Assembly (NCBI RefSeq): GCF_000743575.1
Contig: NZ_JQGC01000010.1
Coordinates: 62,001 to 126,000, forward strand
Reading direction: 5' to 3'
DNA: 64,000 bases
DNA from: Devosia riboflavina
GTDB lineage: Bacteria; Pseudomonadota; Alphaproteobacteria; Rhizobiales; Devosiaceae
This document shows positions 8,904 to 17,782 of this stretch, piece after piece (the first letter of the stretch is position 1; every line of letters starts with the position of its first letter). The notes under the pieces are model-generated. The model was not told the origin of the DNA. It did not search any database and saw only the letters and a program-made list of their open reading frames with translations. The position numbers and the translations under genes are program-made.

Positions 8904-9911
8904 CTAGAAGAGACGGCTTTTGCGCATCCACCAGACGAGCGCACCGGCCAGCGCGATCAGGGCGCCACAAACGACCCAGAACGCACCGCCATAGTCCGCC
9001 AGGGGTATGCCAGACACGTTCATCCCGAGCATGCCGCTGATCAGGGTAAGCGGGGAAAACACCACCGTTACCGCCGCCAGCAGCAACATGGTGCGGTTCA
9101 TCTGTTCGGCGCGATCGTCGATGATCTCTTCATGAACGAGCACTGCGCGTTCAGAGAGGGCCTGCAATTCATCGCCGATACGGGCGGTGCGCATGGCCGC
9201 ATCGCGCAGCCGCAGTCGATCCCGATCCGAGAAGAAAGACAGGTCCTCGATTTCCAGCGTCGTCAGCGCATCGCGCTGCGGCCACACGAGGCGACGGAAA
9301 TTGATGAGGGTGCGGCGCAGGTGCTCAAGATTGTCCTGCGCCCTTTCCGTGCGGTGGGTGATGAGCGTTTCTTCGACTTCATCGAGCCTGTCGCCGAGCA
9401 TCTCGATCAAGGGTTCAAGGCGATCGGTGGCACGCAGGGCCAGGCGGGCGATCAGGTCGGCCGGGGAAATTGGCGCATGCGCCCCCTGCTCCCATTTGGT
9501 GAGGCCCAGAAAGTCGAGAATATTGAGTTCGGACGCGATGATGACGCGGCCTCGCTCGATCCAGACCGTCAGGAATTGCCGGCCGACATCGTGCGGAGCG
9601 GCGCCTGGACGCACGACACGCAACATGACCAGAGCCCGATCGTCCATCACCGTGCAGCGCGCGCGCGACGTTGGAGTGGTTAGCAGCCCCGAATTGAATT
9701 CGCCCAGCTCACCGCGCAGCCAAAGCTTGAACTCGGGGGCCTTGGAATTGCCCACGATCAGCTTGAAGCCGCGCGGCGGCGCGGACGGCGGCACGTCGCT
9801 CGGTTCATACCGCTTCATGCCGCCGTCGCCGTCAAAGATCAGGACGGCGCCGACGCCTACGAGACCGTTATGCAGGGCGCGGTCGCTGGGCTGCTTCGGC
9901 GTGCCGTCCAT
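8904..9911 (-). CDS. zntB: CorA/ZntB-family divalent metal ion transporter
   Basis: The 335-residue protein belongs to the CorA superfamily of pentameric inner-membrane metal channels. It has a large N-terminal cytoplasmic domain with a long stalk helix, then two C-terminal transmembrane helices. The signature GMN loop is visible as SGMLGMNVSGIPL between the helices, and the positively charged tail (WWMRKSRLF) is typical. The absence of the longer CorA periplasmic loop favours ZntB, a zinc transporter, but metal choice cannot be read directly. Its start lies only 4 bases after the valS stop, so the two are almost certainly cotranscribed. Confidence 0.85.
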   Translation of the reverse strand: MDGTPKQPSDRALHNGLVGVGAVLIFDGDGGMKRYEPSDVPPSAPPRGFKLIVGNSKAPEFKLWLRGELGEFNSGLLTTPTSRARCTVMDDRALVMLRVVRPGAAPHDVGRQFLTVWIERGRVIIASELNILDFLGLTKWEQGAHAPISPADLIARLALRATDRLEPLIEMLGDRLDEVEETLITHRTERAQDNLEHLRRTLINFRRLVWPQRDALTTLEIEDLSFFSDRDRLRLRDAAMRTARIGDELQALSERAVLVHEEIIDDRAEQMNRTMLLLAAVTVVFSPLTLISGMLGMNVSGIPLADYGGAFWVVCGALIALAGALVWWMRKSRLF

Positions 9912-9915
9912 GTTG

Positions 9916-12669
9916 TCAGCTCAAACGCTTCAGGGCTTCGAGAATCTTCTGACGCCGATCGATTGCAGCTTCACGACGAGCCTTCTGCTCTTCGATCACT
10001 TCTTCAGGTGCCTTCGAGACGAACTGCTCGTTGCCAAGCTTCTTGTCGATACCCGTGATCTCGCCGTCGAGCTTGCCCACTTCCTTTTCGAGGCGGGACT
10101 TTTCGGCGGCGATATCGATCACGCCGGCAAGCGGCAGAGCGTAGGTGGCGTCGCCAACCACGAACTGGGCAGACTCGCCCGGCACCAGGTTCTGCGGCGA
10201 GATTTCCTCAAGCCGCGCAAGGCGGCTGATCAGCGACGTGCCGGCGACAAGACGAGCCAGCGTCTGCTCGCCTGCACCGGTCACGACTAATTGCAGCTTG
10301 GCGCCGGCCGGAACGTTCATTTCCGCGCGCACCGAACGAACATTGGAGATGACATCGACGAGCCACGCCAGTTCCGCGTCGGCCTCAGCGTCTTCCAGAC
10401 CCTGATAGGTCGGCCATTCGGTGAGAATGAGGAGATTGTCGCGCTTCGGGCCGGCCTTGCCGGTTTCGGCCCAGAGCTCCTCGGTGACGAAGGGCATCAT
10501 CGGGTGAAGCATGATCAGGATCTGATCGAGTGCCCAGGCAGCGGTCGCCCGCGTTTCGGCCTTGGCGGCCTCGTCCTCGCCGTTGAACACCGGCTTGGCG
10601 AATTCGACATACCAATCGCAGAACGTGCCCCAGACGAAGTCATAGGCATTGTTGGCGGATTCGTTGAACTTGTAGTCCTCGATGCCCTGACGAACGCTGG
10701 CGAGCGCGCGCACCGTGGCGCCGACAATCCAGCGATTGAGAGCGAGCTTGTTGGACTTGGGATCAAAGCCTTCGACGCGGCGACATTCGTTCATCTCAAG
10801 GAAGCGCGCGGCATTCCAGAGCTTGGTGACAAAGTTGCGATAGCCTTCGACGCGCGAAATCGCGAGTTTTAGGTCGCGGCCCTGCGCAGCCATTGCCGCC
10901 AGCGTGAAGCGCGTGGCGTCGGCACCATATTCGTCGACAAGCTTGAGGGGATCGATGACGTTCCCCTTGGTTTTGCTCATCTTCTGGCCCTTTTCGTCGC
11001 GGACCAGGGCGTGCATGTAGACTGTATGGAACGGCTCTTCTTCGAGGAATTCCAGGCCCATCATCATCATGCGGGCGACCCAGAAGAAGATGATGTCGAA
11101 GCCGGTGACCAAAACATCGGTCGGATAATAGCGCTTGAGTTCGGCCGTTTCGTCCGGCCAGCCGAGCGTCGAGAAAGGCCAGAGCGCCGACGAGAACCAG
11201 GTGTCGAGCACGTCGGGGTCGCGAGTCAGTTCGACGGCCTTGCCATAGTGCTTGGTCGCGGCTTCCTGCGCTTCGGATTCGTTGTAAGCGACAAAGGCCT
11301 CATTGTCCGGACCGTACCAAGCCGGAATCTGGTGTCCCCACCAGAGCTGACGCGAAATGCACCACGGCTTGATGTTTTCGAGCCAGGCGAAATAGGTGTT
11401 TTCGTATTGCTGCGGCACGAACTTGGTGCGGCCTTCGCGAACCGAAGCGAGCGCTGGCTGGGCCAGCACATCGGCCTTCACCCACCACTGGTCTGTAAGA
11501 AAGGGCTCGATGACGACGAGTTTTGATTTCTCGTCATGCGGCACCATGATCTTCTTGTCTTCGATATGGTCGAGGCCGCGCGTGGCGTTCTCTTCGGCGA
11601 GGGCTGTCAGGTCGGCAACGATCGCCTTGCGGGCTTCGAAGCGATCCAGACCACGATACTTCCCGGGGATGAAATCGGCATCGATGATGGCGCCGCGAGT
11701 CGTGAACACGTTGATCGGCTCAACGCCGGCGCGCGCGCCGACCTCGAAGTCGTTGAAATCGTGAGCAGGCGTGATCTTCACGGCGCCGGTGCCCAGGGTC
11801 GGATCGGCATATTCGTCGGCAACGACCGGAATGCGGCGGCCGACGAGCGGCAGTTCGATGAACTTGCCTACCAGCGACTGATAGCGCTCGTCTTCCGGAT
11901 GCACGGCAACGGCGACGTCGCCCAGCATGGTCTCGGGACGGGTCGTCGCGACGATGATGTAGTCGCGCGTCTCGTGTCCGGTGACGTTGCCTTCTTCGTC
12001 CTTGATCGGGAACTGATAGGTTACGCCATCGGCCAACGGATAGCGCAGGTGCCACATGTGGCCCTTGATCTCGATGTTCTCGACCTCAAGGTCAGAAATG
12101 GCGGTTTCGAGGCCCGGATGCCAGTTCACCAGGCGCTTGGCGCGATAGATGAGGTCGCGCTTGTGCAGCTCCACGAACACCTTGGTAACGGCGCGCACCA
12201 TCTGGTCGTCGGCCTGGCCGCGCTCGCCCATGGTGAAGCGTTCGCGCGAAAAATCAGCCGAAGCGCCAAGGCGCTTGAGCTGGTTCATGATGGTGCCGCC
12301 GCTCTCGGACTTCCATTCCCAGACGCGGTCGATAAACGCCTCGCGGCCCATCGAACGACGATCCATCTGCTTTTCGGCAAGCTGGCGCTCGACGATCATC
12401 TGGGTGGCGATACCGGCATGGTCGGTGCCGGGCTGCCAGAGCACGTCCTTCTTCAACATGCGGTTGAAGCGGATGAGAATGTCCTGGATCGTGTTGTTGA
12501 GCGCGTGCCCGATATGAAGCGAGCCCGTTACGTTGGGCGGCGGAATGACGATGGTGAAAGTCTCCGCACCCGGCTTTGCGCCCGCACCAGCGGCGAAGGC
12601 CTTCGCGTCGAGCCAGGCATCATAGATGCGGCTTTCCACGGCAGCGGGTTCGTAAGTCTTTTCAAGCAT
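9916..12669 (-). CDS. valS: Valyl-tRNA synthetase
   Basis: The 917-residue class I synthetase starts at ATG 12669. It has the HIGH motif at residues 52-55 (GSLHIGHALN), the CP1 editing domain in the middle, the KMSKS loop as KMSKTKGNV at about residue 563, and a C-terminal coiled coil (AAEKSRLEKEVGKLDGEI) typical of ValS. The closely related IleS and LeuS lack this tail. It lies downstream of popZ, as in Caulobacter and rhizobia. Zn-transporter gene zntB follows within 4 bases. Confidence 0.97.
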   Translation of the reverse strand: MLEKTYEPAAVESRIYDAWLDAKAFAAGAGAKPGAETFTIVIPPPNVTGSLHIGHALNNTIQDILIRFNRMLKKDVLWQPGTDHAGIATQMIVERQLAEKQMDRRSMGREAFIDRVWEWKSESGGTIMNQLKRLGASADFSRERFTMGERGQADDQMVRAVTKVFVELHKRDLIYRAKRLVNWHPGLETAISDLEVENIEIKGHMWHLRYPLADGVTYQFPIKDEEGNVTGHETRDYIIVATTRPETMLGDVAVAVHPEDERYQSLVGKFIELPLVGRRIPVVADEYADPTLGTGAVKITPAHDFNDFEVGARAGVEPINVFTTRGAIIDADFIPGKYRGLDRFEARKAIVADLTALAEENATRGLDHIEDKKIMVPHDEKSKLVVIEPFLTDQWWVKADVLAQPALASVREGRTKFVPQQYENTYFAWLENIKPWCISRQLWWGHQIPAWYGPDNEAFVAYNESEAQEAATKHYGKAVELTRDPDVLDTWFSSALWPFSTLGWPDETAELKRYYPTDVLVTGFDIIFFWVARMMMMGLEFLEEEPFHTVYMHALVRDEKGQKMSKTKGNVIDPLKLVDEYGADATRFTLAAMAAQGRDLKLAISRVEGYRNFVTKLWNAARFLEMNECRRVEGFDPKSNKLALNRWIVGATVRALASVRQGIEDYKFNESANNAYDFVWGTFCDWYVEFAKPVFNGEDEAAKAETRATAAWALDQILIMLHPMMPFVTEELWAETGKAGPKRDNLLILTEWPTYQGLEDAEADAELAWLVDVISNVRSVRAEMNVPAGAKLQLVVTGAGEQTLARLVAGTSLISRLARLEEISPQNLVPGESAQFVVGDATYALPLAGVIDIAAEKSRLEKEVGKLDGEITGIDKKLGNEQFVSKAPEEVIEEQKARREAAIDRRQKILEALKRLS

Positions 12670-12691
12670 AGGTCACTCGCAACAACATTGA

Positions 12692-12714
12692 CCCGCCACG
12701 GAGAACATGGCGGG
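12692..12714 (-). promoter_or_regulatory. Inverted repeat in the valS leader
   Basis: CCCGCCA (12692-12698) pairs perfectly with TGGCGGG (12708-12714) around a 9-base loop. It lies 22 bases upstream of the valS start on the minus strand. It could be a leader hairpin; no T-box-like features are present. Confidence 0.3.
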
Positions 12715-12747
12715 CCCAAACAGGGTTGGCAACTTCAAGCAAAAGCG

Positions 12748-12792
12748 CGCCGCAGGGTCAACTGCGGCGGGGCAGGAAAAGCACCCTGCCCC
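12748..12792 (-). terminator. Two overlapping hairpins between popZ and valS
   Basis: One perfect 8-base stem (CGCCGCAG/CTGCGGCG, 12748-12769) and one perfect 8-base stem (GGGGCAGG/CCTGCCCC, 12769-12792) share a base, so they sit back to back. On the minus strand the first is followed by CGCTTTTGC. They could terminate or attenuate popZ transcription before valS. Confidence 0.5.
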
Positions 12793-12804
12793 TGATATGG
12801 GAAA

Positions 12805-13614
12805 TCAATCGCCGCGTGCAACTCGGGCGATTTCCTTCTCGACCATGCGCTCGACGACGGAAGGCAGGTTTTCGTCCAGCCATTCCTTGAGGATCGGGCG
12901 GAGCATTTCGCGGACCATGGTCTCGATGGTCAGATTGGCATTGCCGAGAGCCGGCGACGGCACAATACCGATGCCGGCAGCGCCCAGCTTGTCGATGGAG
13001 CTGCGGATAGCGGCCTTGGTGGTCGTCTCGAGGAGACCATCAGCGATATCGGCGCTCAGGGTCGCGTCGGGCATCGGCGAGGCGGCTGCGACGGACGGGC
13101 GAGCGAAAGCGATCGGTTCGGGCGCAATCTCGGCCACGGAGCGGTCTTCATCGATACTGACGGCAGAAAGCACGGGAGCAGCCTCAACTTCTGGTTCGGG
13201 CGAAAATTCGGGTTCGGCTTCTGCCTCGACGTCTTCGGCAAGGCTCGGAGCGGGATTGAAGCTCGGAAATTCGGCAATGCCGACTTCGGGCTCGGCCGGC
13301 GAGAAGCTGATATCGTCGGGCACGACCAGGGCCGGAGCCTCTTTCGGCTCGGCAGTTTCGGCCTGGGCATCGGCAAGCAAGGCATCAAAGCCCATATCGG
13401 CGGCAGCTTCGCTTTCCGGCACGATCTGCGCCGAGGAAAGTTCCAGCGGCTCATTGTCCTGGTCTGCGCCAAAGCTCACCGCTTCCATCGGATCGGGCGC
13501 AACCTGCAGCGAAGGACGGCGCGGCGCGGCACTCTCGTCGTCATCGGCAATGATCTGCCGAATGGAAGACAGAATCTCGTCCATGGAGGGTTCTCTGGCG
13601 GCCGGCTTGTTCAT
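12805..13614 (-). CDS. popZ: Polar organizing protein PopZ-like (DUF2497)
   Basis: The 269-residue product shows the PopZ layout: an N-terminal conserved helix (EPSMDEILSSIRQIIADDDE, residues 8-27), a long acidic Pro-rich disordered middle, and a C-terminal helical oligomerisation region (MVREMLRPILKEWLDENLPS, then a VVERMVEKEIARVA helix). In Caulobacter PopZ forms polar condensates that anchor the ParB-parS origin region. The middle is rich in Glu, Ala and Pro as expected. Placement between tolC and valS matches the conserved alphaproteobacterial neighbourhood. A terminator after tolC at 13742-13780 implies popZ has its own promoter in 13615-13741. Confidence 0.88.
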   Translation of the reverse strand: MNKPAAREPSMDEILSSIRQIIADDDESAAPRRPSLQVAPDPMEAVSFGADQDNEPLELSSAQIVPESEAAADMGFDALLADAQAETAEPKEAPALVVPDDISFSPAEPEVGIAEFPSFNPAPSLAEDVEAEAEPEFSPEPEVEAAPVLSAVSIDEDRSVAEIAPEPIAFARPSVAAASPMPDATLSADIADGLLETTTKAAIRSSIDKLGAAGIGIVPSPALGNANLTIETMVREMLRPILKEWLDENLPSVVERMVEKEIARVARGD

Positions 13615-13741
13615 AAGTGCCTCTTCAACTCATGCGCGACGCTCGAGAGGGCTTCCGCATGCCACCCAACCCGATTCGTTACCTACACCTTAACCGGTTC
13701 TGCTGGGCTTAGGAATCCACAGGACGCCATGCCCGACAACT

Positions 13742-13780
13742 TCCACAAAAACTTGTGGCCGGGACAGGCCCGGCCACAAG
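13742..13780 (-). terminator. Strong intrinsic terminator after tolC
   Basis: A perfect 12-base stem (13752-13763 with 13769-13780, core GTGGCCGGG/CCCGGCCAC) encloses a 5-base loop. On the minus strand it is followed by TTTTTG. It begins 20 bases after the tolC stop. Confidence 0.85.
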
Positions 13781-13800
13781 ATTTGGATTTGCTGTAAAAA

Positions 13801-15156
13801 CTACTCGGCGACGGTGCGCAATTCCTGCCACACGTCCTCGACGGCCTGCGTATAGTTGACCGCGGACTTCACGGTAACAGGCAGGCCGAGATTGGACGCG
13901 GTCAGGCGACCCATGGCGGAGAGCAGCGAGAAGGTCGCAACCACTTTCGAGGTCTGGGCATTGATCAGGCCTTCCTTGGCGCTGGTCAGTTCTGCCTGCG
14001 AATTCAGCACGTCGAGCGTGGTGCTGGTACCGAGGTCGCGTTCCTGGATCGTGCCATCCAGCACTGTCGTGCCGGCCTGCACTGCGGCCTGCGCCGCCTG
14101 AATCTGTGCATCGGCACTCTGGATACCCGCCCAGGCGGAAATGACGGCTTCGCGGACCTGGTCGTAGGTGGACATCGCTTCCACCTCGGACTTGATCTGC
14201 CCGAGATTGGCCTTGCGAACGCTGGCGCCCAGGGCACCACCTGCATAGATCGGCACGGTGACCTGGAAGCCGACCGAACCGCTGAGACCGTCCGTCATGC
14301 CGCCATTGGTCCAACGGCTGCCTACCTGCCCGGTTACCGACGCAGTCGGCCCGAAGGCTGCTTCGGCGGCATCGGTGCCCGCCTGCGCGGCGCGGATTGC
14401 CGCCTTGGACATCATGATGGCCGGGTGACCGACCTCTGCCTCGGCCAGAGCGGCGTCGATAGAGTTTGGAATGAGGCGCGCATAGTTATGCGCAGAATTA
14501 AGCTGCTGCGGACGCGTGCCCACCAAGCGCTGGAATGTTGCCTGGCTGACTTCGAGCGTGCTGAGAGACGCGCGGTAAGCAGCCTCGCCCTGTGCAAGGC
14601 GCGCCTGGGCCTGGGCGACGTCGATGCGCGTGCCCTCGCCCACATCCAGCCGGTCCTGGGCCGACTGCAGCTGAGCCTGGAAGAAGCGGATATTTTCTTC
14701 GCGCAATGCAACGAGCTGGCGGCCGCTCAGCACGTTCATATAGGCCTGAACGACGGAGAGGAGGACATTCTGCTCGGAATTGCGGATCTGGTATTCGGAG
14801 AGCTCAGCAGCAGCTCGTGCGGCCTCGATCTGCGCTTCGGTCTTGAAGTTGTCGAAAATGGTCTGGTTGTAGGAAACGCCGGTGGTGATCGAAGGACCAC
14901 CGGAAAACTGGCCGCCAACGAGGCTCCAGCTCTCGCTGCCGCTTATCGAAGCGCCGATGGTCGGCAGCTTCGCCGATTTGGCCAGCGCAATATTCTCGGC
15001 CGAGGCCTTTGCTTCAAGCAAAGCCGCCTGCAGGTCCGGCGCGTGATCATAGGCAGCGGTCAACGCCTGGGTGATCGACTGAGCCTGTGCCCCGCCAGCC
15101 GCCCCCAACGCCAAGAGAATGGCGACCGCGCTCGCCGTCACGAACTTATTTACCAT
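13801..15156 (-). CDS. tolC: TolC-family outer-membrane export channel
   Basis: The 451-residue product starts at ATG 15156 (GGGG upstream); this start gives a clean signal peptide MVNKFVTASAVAILLALG ending at AQA. The rest is two tandem outer-membrane efflux protein repeats of long helices rich in Ala, Gln and Glu. Motifs such as LSVVQAYMNVLSGRQLVALR and RDLGTSTTLDVLNSQAEL are characteristic of TolC helices 3-4 and 7-8. It trimerises to form the outer-membrane exit duct for RND, MFS and type I systems. It lies downstream of pcm, a conserved rhizobial pair, and ends at a strong terminator. Confidence 0.93.
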   Translation of the reverse strand: MVNKFVTASAVAILLALGAAGGAQAQSITQALTAAYDHAPDLQAALLEAKASAENIALAKSAKLPTIGASISGSESWSLVGGQFSGGPSITTGVSYNQTIFDNFKTEAQIEAARAAAELSEYQIRNSEQNVLLSVVQAYMNVLSGRQLVALREENIRFFQAQLQSAQDRLDVGEGTRIDVAQAQARLAQGEAAYRASLSTLEVSQATFQRLVGTRPQQLNSAHNYARLIPNSIDAALAEAEVGHPAIMMSKAAIRAAQAGTDAAEAAFGPTASVTGQVGSRWTNGGMTDGLSGSVGFQVTVPIYAGGALGASVRKANLGQIKSEVEAMSTYDQVREAVISAWAGIQSADAQIQAAQAAVQAGTTVLDGTIQERDLGTSTTLDVLNSQAELTSAKEGLINAQTSKVVATFSLLSAMGRLTASNLGLPVTVKSAVNYTQAVEDVWQELRTVAE

Positions 15157-15287
15157 AGGTACCCCGCATTCCGACCCTATTACCAATACGCCCGGCATAT
15201 GGGGTCTACAACCAACCATACCCATGCCTATCAAAATTTAACGTACGCTTCGTTTCAACCCGTGGCCGTTTGGCAACAAATCGACCG

Positions 15288-15938
15288 CTAGAAAACGAAT
15301 TCGTCCTTTTGCGCCCAGCTCCACAAGCGCGGCATGGTTGCATCGAACTCTGACGTGAACATTACGCTATCGTCGTGTCGCTGGAAAACATGGATGACCG
15401 CGATGCCCCGTTGCAGAATCGGCACAACCAGCCGCCCGCCCGGCGCCAGCAGCCGAATAAGGTCATCGGGTTCAGCGTCCACCGCACCTTCCACCACGAT
15501 GGCATCAAAAGGCCCTTCCCCAACCGCTTCTATGCCGCCGGCAATCACCCGGGCGTTTTCGATCCCGAGCTGAGCTAGATGCGTGTTGGCGCGAGAGGCA
15601 AGGTCGGCGTCGAATTCGACACCGACAACCTGGCCCCCGACACCCGCCAGGACCGCCGTAGAATAGCCGCTCGCAGCCCCGACATCGAGAACCCGGCTAT
15701 TGTCCGCGATCTCGGCAAGCTGGGCGATACGCCCAAAATGTGCCGGGGAAAGAATGAAGCGTTGCCCGGAGGCCAGCGGCTGCAGGTCATCGACATAGGC
15801 AACCGGCTTGCGACCGTCGGCGACGAAAATTTCGCGCGGCACTTCTGCAATGGCGGCGAGCAGCCGACGCTCCGTGACGCCGCTGGTGCGCAACTGGCTG
15901 TCGATCATAGCCATTCTTGCGCTTCGATATTCATCCAT
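15288..15938 (-). CDS. pcm: Protein-L-isoaspartate O-methyltransferase family protein
   Basis: The 216-residue protein has the PCMT fold. The N-terminal segment RMAMIDSQLRTSGVTERRLL and the SAM-binding motif VLDVGAASGYSTAVLAG (about residues 83-99) are characteristic. The usual substrate motif before the SAM site is altered to LASGQRFILSPAHFGRIA, as is common in the copy next to tolC in alphaproteobacteria. True isoaspartyl repair activity is therefore uncertain. A 131-base gap separates it from tolC. Confidence 0.82.
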   Translation of the reverse strand: MDEYRSARMAMIDSQLRTSGVTERRLLAAIAEVPREIFVADGRKPVAYVDDLQPLASGQRFILSPAHFGRIAQLAEIADNSRVLDVGAASGYSTAVLAGVGGQVVGVEFDADLASRANTHLAQLGIENARVIAGGIEAVGEGPFDAIVVEGAVDAEPDDLIRLLAPGGRLVVPILQRGIAVIHVFQRHDDSVMFTSEFDATMPRLWSWAQKDEFVF

Positions 15939-16028
15939 CAGCCAGCGTTCCGGCGCCCATTGATATGCTGGACGTGAATATAGACGAGCCGATCAACTGG
16001 CAAGCCATGCCGCAAAGCGATTGCGAAA

Positions 16029-16050
16029 CACGCCCAGAAAATTGGGCGTG
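16029..16050 (-). terminator. Possible terminator after tRNA-Cys
   Basis: CACGCCCA (16029-16036) pairs perfectly with TGGGCGTG (16043-16050) around a 6-base loop, then TTTCGC follows on the minus strand. It lies 26 bases downstream of the tRNA. Confidence 0.4.
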
Positions 16051-16075
16051 AGAGCTGACAAGAATTTCGGGAAAT

Positions 16076-16149
16076 TGGAGGCCGCGTCCGGAATCGAACC
16101 GGAGTGCACGGATTTGCAATCCGCTGCGTAACCACTCCGCCACGCGGCC
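16076..16149 (-). tRNA. tRNA-Cys (anticodon GCA), CCA encoded
   Basis: On the minus strand the 74-base gene folds with acceptor GGCCGCG/CGCGGCC, anticodon loop TTGCAAA giving GCA, T-loop GGTTCGATTCC, discriminator U73 (expected for tRNA-Cys) and an encoded CCA. Confidence 0.97.
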
Positions 16150-16260
16150 TCTGCGTCTGTACCTATTTGACCTCTCGGGGCGATGCAACAGGATTGTCGC
16201 CGCTGAATGATTTTCCCAAAGCTTTGGAAAACGCTTCGTTCAGTTCTCGCTGAAGGCCTG

Positions 16261-16947
16261 TCACCCCTGCCCAGCGCCAAGCAGCACATTGACTGCGGCG
16301 GCGAGGAGGATCGTGTTGTAAAAGTGCGAAAAGATCAGGTGAACCATGACCCGGCGGCGCATCGCATTGGACGAAACCTTGGTGTCCGAGGTGGCAACTG
16401 ACGTGCCGACCGTGAACGAGAAATAGAGAAAGGCTATCCCGTCGGGCGCCTCGTCGCCGGGGAAGTCGAGCCCTCCCTCGACCTTCTTGCTGCGCGGTCG
16501 ATCCGGCACCTGATAATATTCATAGGCATAATGCAGCGCGCCCATGACCTGCACCGTGAACCAGCCCAGAATGACCGATGCTATGCTGGCGATGATCTCG
16601 CCGGGCTCCGTGCCGCCATCCTGGTTGAGCGCGAGGAAGAGCGAGACCACCGAAGCGGCAATGACGATGAGGACAATGAGCAGGATGCCTGTGCCCGGCG
16701 TGTCCTCCTCGCGGGCGTGCTCATGAAGATAGTCCGCAGTCAGAAGCGGCAGTTTGAGAAAAGCCAGGATCAGATAGCCGGCGAAGAGGCAGTTGGCGCC
16801 GAGGCTGATTGCGTATTTCGGTATGAGCAGAAATGATATGACCAGCCCGACCAGACCCAATAGCAGGCCGAAATAGAACGGGGCATGTCGCGGCATGACA
16901 TGCCCCACGGCAACCGTACGCAGGTTACGCTTTGCCTGTTCCGGCAT
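16261..16947 (-). CDS. DUF1345 integral membrane protein
   Basis: The 228-residue product has about six hydrophobic segments. The motifs [19 protein letters not shown] and, further on, [15 protein letters not shown] are the recognised core of DUF1345. Function is unknown. The start ATG 16947 is set by a GGAGGAG ribosome site 9 bases upstream, which lies inside a perfect inverted repeat (16957-16981) and may be masked. It follows xylG by 41 bases on the same strand and could be a read-through member of that operon, though no functional link to sugar uptake is known. Confidence 0.85.
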   Translation of the reverse strand: MPEQAKRNLRTVAVGHVMPRHAPFYFGLLLGLVGLVISFLLIPKYAISLGANCLFAGYLILAFLKLPLLTADYLHEHAREEDTPGTGILLIVLIVIAASVVSLFLALNQDGGTEPGEIIASIASVILGWFTVQVMGALHYAYEYYQVPDRPRSKKVEGGLDFPGDEAPDGIAFLYFSFTVGTSVATSDTKVSSNAMRRRVMVHLIFSHFYNTILLAAAVNVLLGAGQG

Positions 16948-16956
16948 TCGACCATC

Positions 16957-16981
16957 TCCTCCGCAAATAAGCCGCGGAGGA
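16957..16981 (-). promoter_or_regulatory. Hairpin covering the DUF1345 ribosome binding site
   Basis: TCCTCCGC (16957-16964) and GCGGAGGA (16974-16981) form a perfect 8-base stem with a 9-base loop. In the minus-strand transcript the 3' arm contains the GGAGGA ribosome site of the DUF1345 gene. It has no T-tract, so a translational effect is more likely than termination. Confidence 0.5.
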
Positions 16982-16988
16982 AACGCCG

Positions 16989-17771
16989 TCAGCCGCTAAT
17001 GGCTCCCGGGCCGGGCTTTGCGCCTGGGGGCACCTTGCCCATGATGATCATGCCCAAGACTTCGTCCTTGGTGACATCGCTGGTGCGCGCCTCGCCCACG
17101 ACCTGGCCATTTTTCATCACCACCAGCCTGTCTGCGAGGTCGAAGACGTCGTGGATATCATGGCTGATGAGGAAAATGCCGATGCCTTCGGACTTGAGCT
17201 GCTTGATCAGTTCCCCGACCTGCGCCGTTTCCTGTGGGCCAAGGGCGGCCGTGGGCTCGTCCATGACAAGGATGCGTGCATTGAAGAGGATCGCGCGGGC
17301 GATGGCCACAGACTGGCGCTGCCCGCCGGAAAGGGCCTTCACCGGCTCCTTGAAGCGGCGGAAATTGGGGTTGAGGCGCCCCATGACTTCCCGCGCCCGC
17401 GATTCCATGGCTGCGTCGTCCAATGTGCCGATCGGCGTCACCAGTTCACGGCCAAGGAAGAGGTTGGCCGCGGCGTCGACATTGTCGGCAACGGCAAGCT
17501 GCTGGTAGATCGTTTCGATCCCATAGGCCTTGGCATCGCGCGGATTGCTGATCGAGGCAGGTTCGCCATTGATCTTGATATCGCCGGCATCGCGCTTGTA
17601 GGCGCCCGACAGGATCTTGATCAGCGTCGACTTTCCCGCACCATTGTGGCCCAGGAGGCCAACAACCTCGCCGCGGTGAAGGTTGATCGAGGCGTGATCG
17701 ACGGCCTTGATACCACCGAAGGCGATGGAGATGTCGGTCATTTCGACCAGGGGTGTGCTGGCATCCAGCAT
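16989..17771 (-). CDS. xylG: Sugar ABC transporter ATP-binding protein (xylose type, single domain)
   Basis: The 260-residue ATPase starts at ATG 17771, with TAGGAG overlapping the xylH stop codon 8 bases upstream. It has Walker [10 protein letters not shown], signature [15 protein letters not shown] and Walker [13 protein letters not shown]. It is half the size of E. coli XylG, which carries two ATPase domains, and so must act as a homodimer like FrcA-type ATPases. It energises the import of the sugar bound by the adjacent XylF-like protein. Its position after xylF and xylH with an 11-base spacing supports one operon. FrcA-like fructose transport is a weaker alternative. Confidence 0.85.
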   Translation of the reverse strand: MLDASTPLVEMTDISIAFGGIKAVDHASINLHRGEVVGLLGHNGAGKSTLIKILSGAYKRDAGDIKINGEPASISNPRDAKAYGIETIYQQLAVADNVDAAANLFLGRELVTPIGTLDDAAMESRAREVMGRLNPNFRRFKEPVKALSGGQRQSVAIARAILFNARILVMDEPTAALGPQETAQVGELIKQLKSEGIGIFLISHDIHDVFDLADRLVVMKNGQVVGEARTSDVTKDEVLGMIIMGKVPPGAKPGPGAISG

Positions 17772-17782
17772 GGCGGGCACTC

